Shown here piece by piece: positions 6,087 to 6,122 of a DNA stretch of 6,122 nucleotides. Under the pieces are notes generated by a model, which was given only the letters and a program-made list of their open reading frames with translations, had not been told where the DNA came from and did not search any database. A program made the translations under genes and the position numbers. Numbering within the stretch: the first letter of the stretch is position 1; the number at the start of each line of letters is the position of its first letter. The stretch comes from an uncultured Eubacterium sp. (GTDB lineage Bacteria > Bacillota_A > Clostridia > Lachnospirales > Lachnospiraceae). The DNA is taken from the NCBI GenBank assembly GCA_948560485.1, contig CAOXUF010000137.1, forward strand, positions 1-6,122, read 5' to 3'.

Positions 6087-6122
6087 GTTAATTTATAAGA
6101 AAATAATAGATTATTAATGATT

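Noticed and set aside
1..6122. CRISPR array, tRNA or rRNA genes
   Set aside because: No regularly spaced direct repeats with unique spacers, and no cloverleaf or rRNA signature sequence was seen on either strand.

Overview
The window is AT-rich, with strong AGGAG-type ribosome binding sites and short A/T-dense intergenic stretches. This fits a low-GC Firmicute, most likely a gut-type Clostridium relative such as Lachnospiraceae. The taxonomy is inferred from base composition, from the lysine-rich secreted peptide at the left edge, and from protein style; no marker gene is present.

Layout: (1) At the left edge a short minus-strand gene (27-221) encodes a signal peptide and a lysine-rich stub. 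It looks like the start of a longer secreted protein cut off by a one-base frameshift. (2) Positions 222-576 hold its promoter, then a strong 15-bp-stem hairpin (430-466), then the left arm of a long inverted repeat (485-554). (3) A plus-strand gene (577-2145) encodes a two-domain protein: an unnamed N-terminal domain followed by a GT-A family 2 glycosyltransferase. A second strong ribosome binding site and start codon lie in frame at the domain boundary. (4) A large minus-strand gene (2142-5447) encodes a 1101-residue protein with an Mrr-like PD-(D/E)xK nuclease, a STAND-type P-loop NTPase and a TPR-rich C-terminus. This is the architecture of Avs-like antiphage sensors. The two genes are convergent and overlap by 4 bp at their stop codons. 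(5) Positions 5448-5594 hold the leader and candidate promoter of the nuclease-NTPase gene and the right arm of the inverted repeat. (6) Positions 5595-6122 hold no convincing intact gene. They contain a start-less 87-codon open frame on the minus strand, two Spo0A-box-like heptamers, a 124-nt imperfect palindrome (5821-5944) and a further small GGATAA/TTATCC dyad (6068-6086). Positions 5945-6067 show nothing I can name.

The most notable point is that the two-gene unit is bracketed by an ungapped 70-bp inverted repeat (485-554 against 5525-5594, 57 of 70 positions identical by hand count). Each arm ends with a similar promoter-like sequence pointing inward, so both genes appear to be read convergently from sister copies of one control region. 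The unit could be a mobile or invertible cassette, or two genes under one regulator, carrying a compact candidate defence NTPase and a glycosyltransferase. The defence role is inferred from domain architecture, not shown by the sequence.
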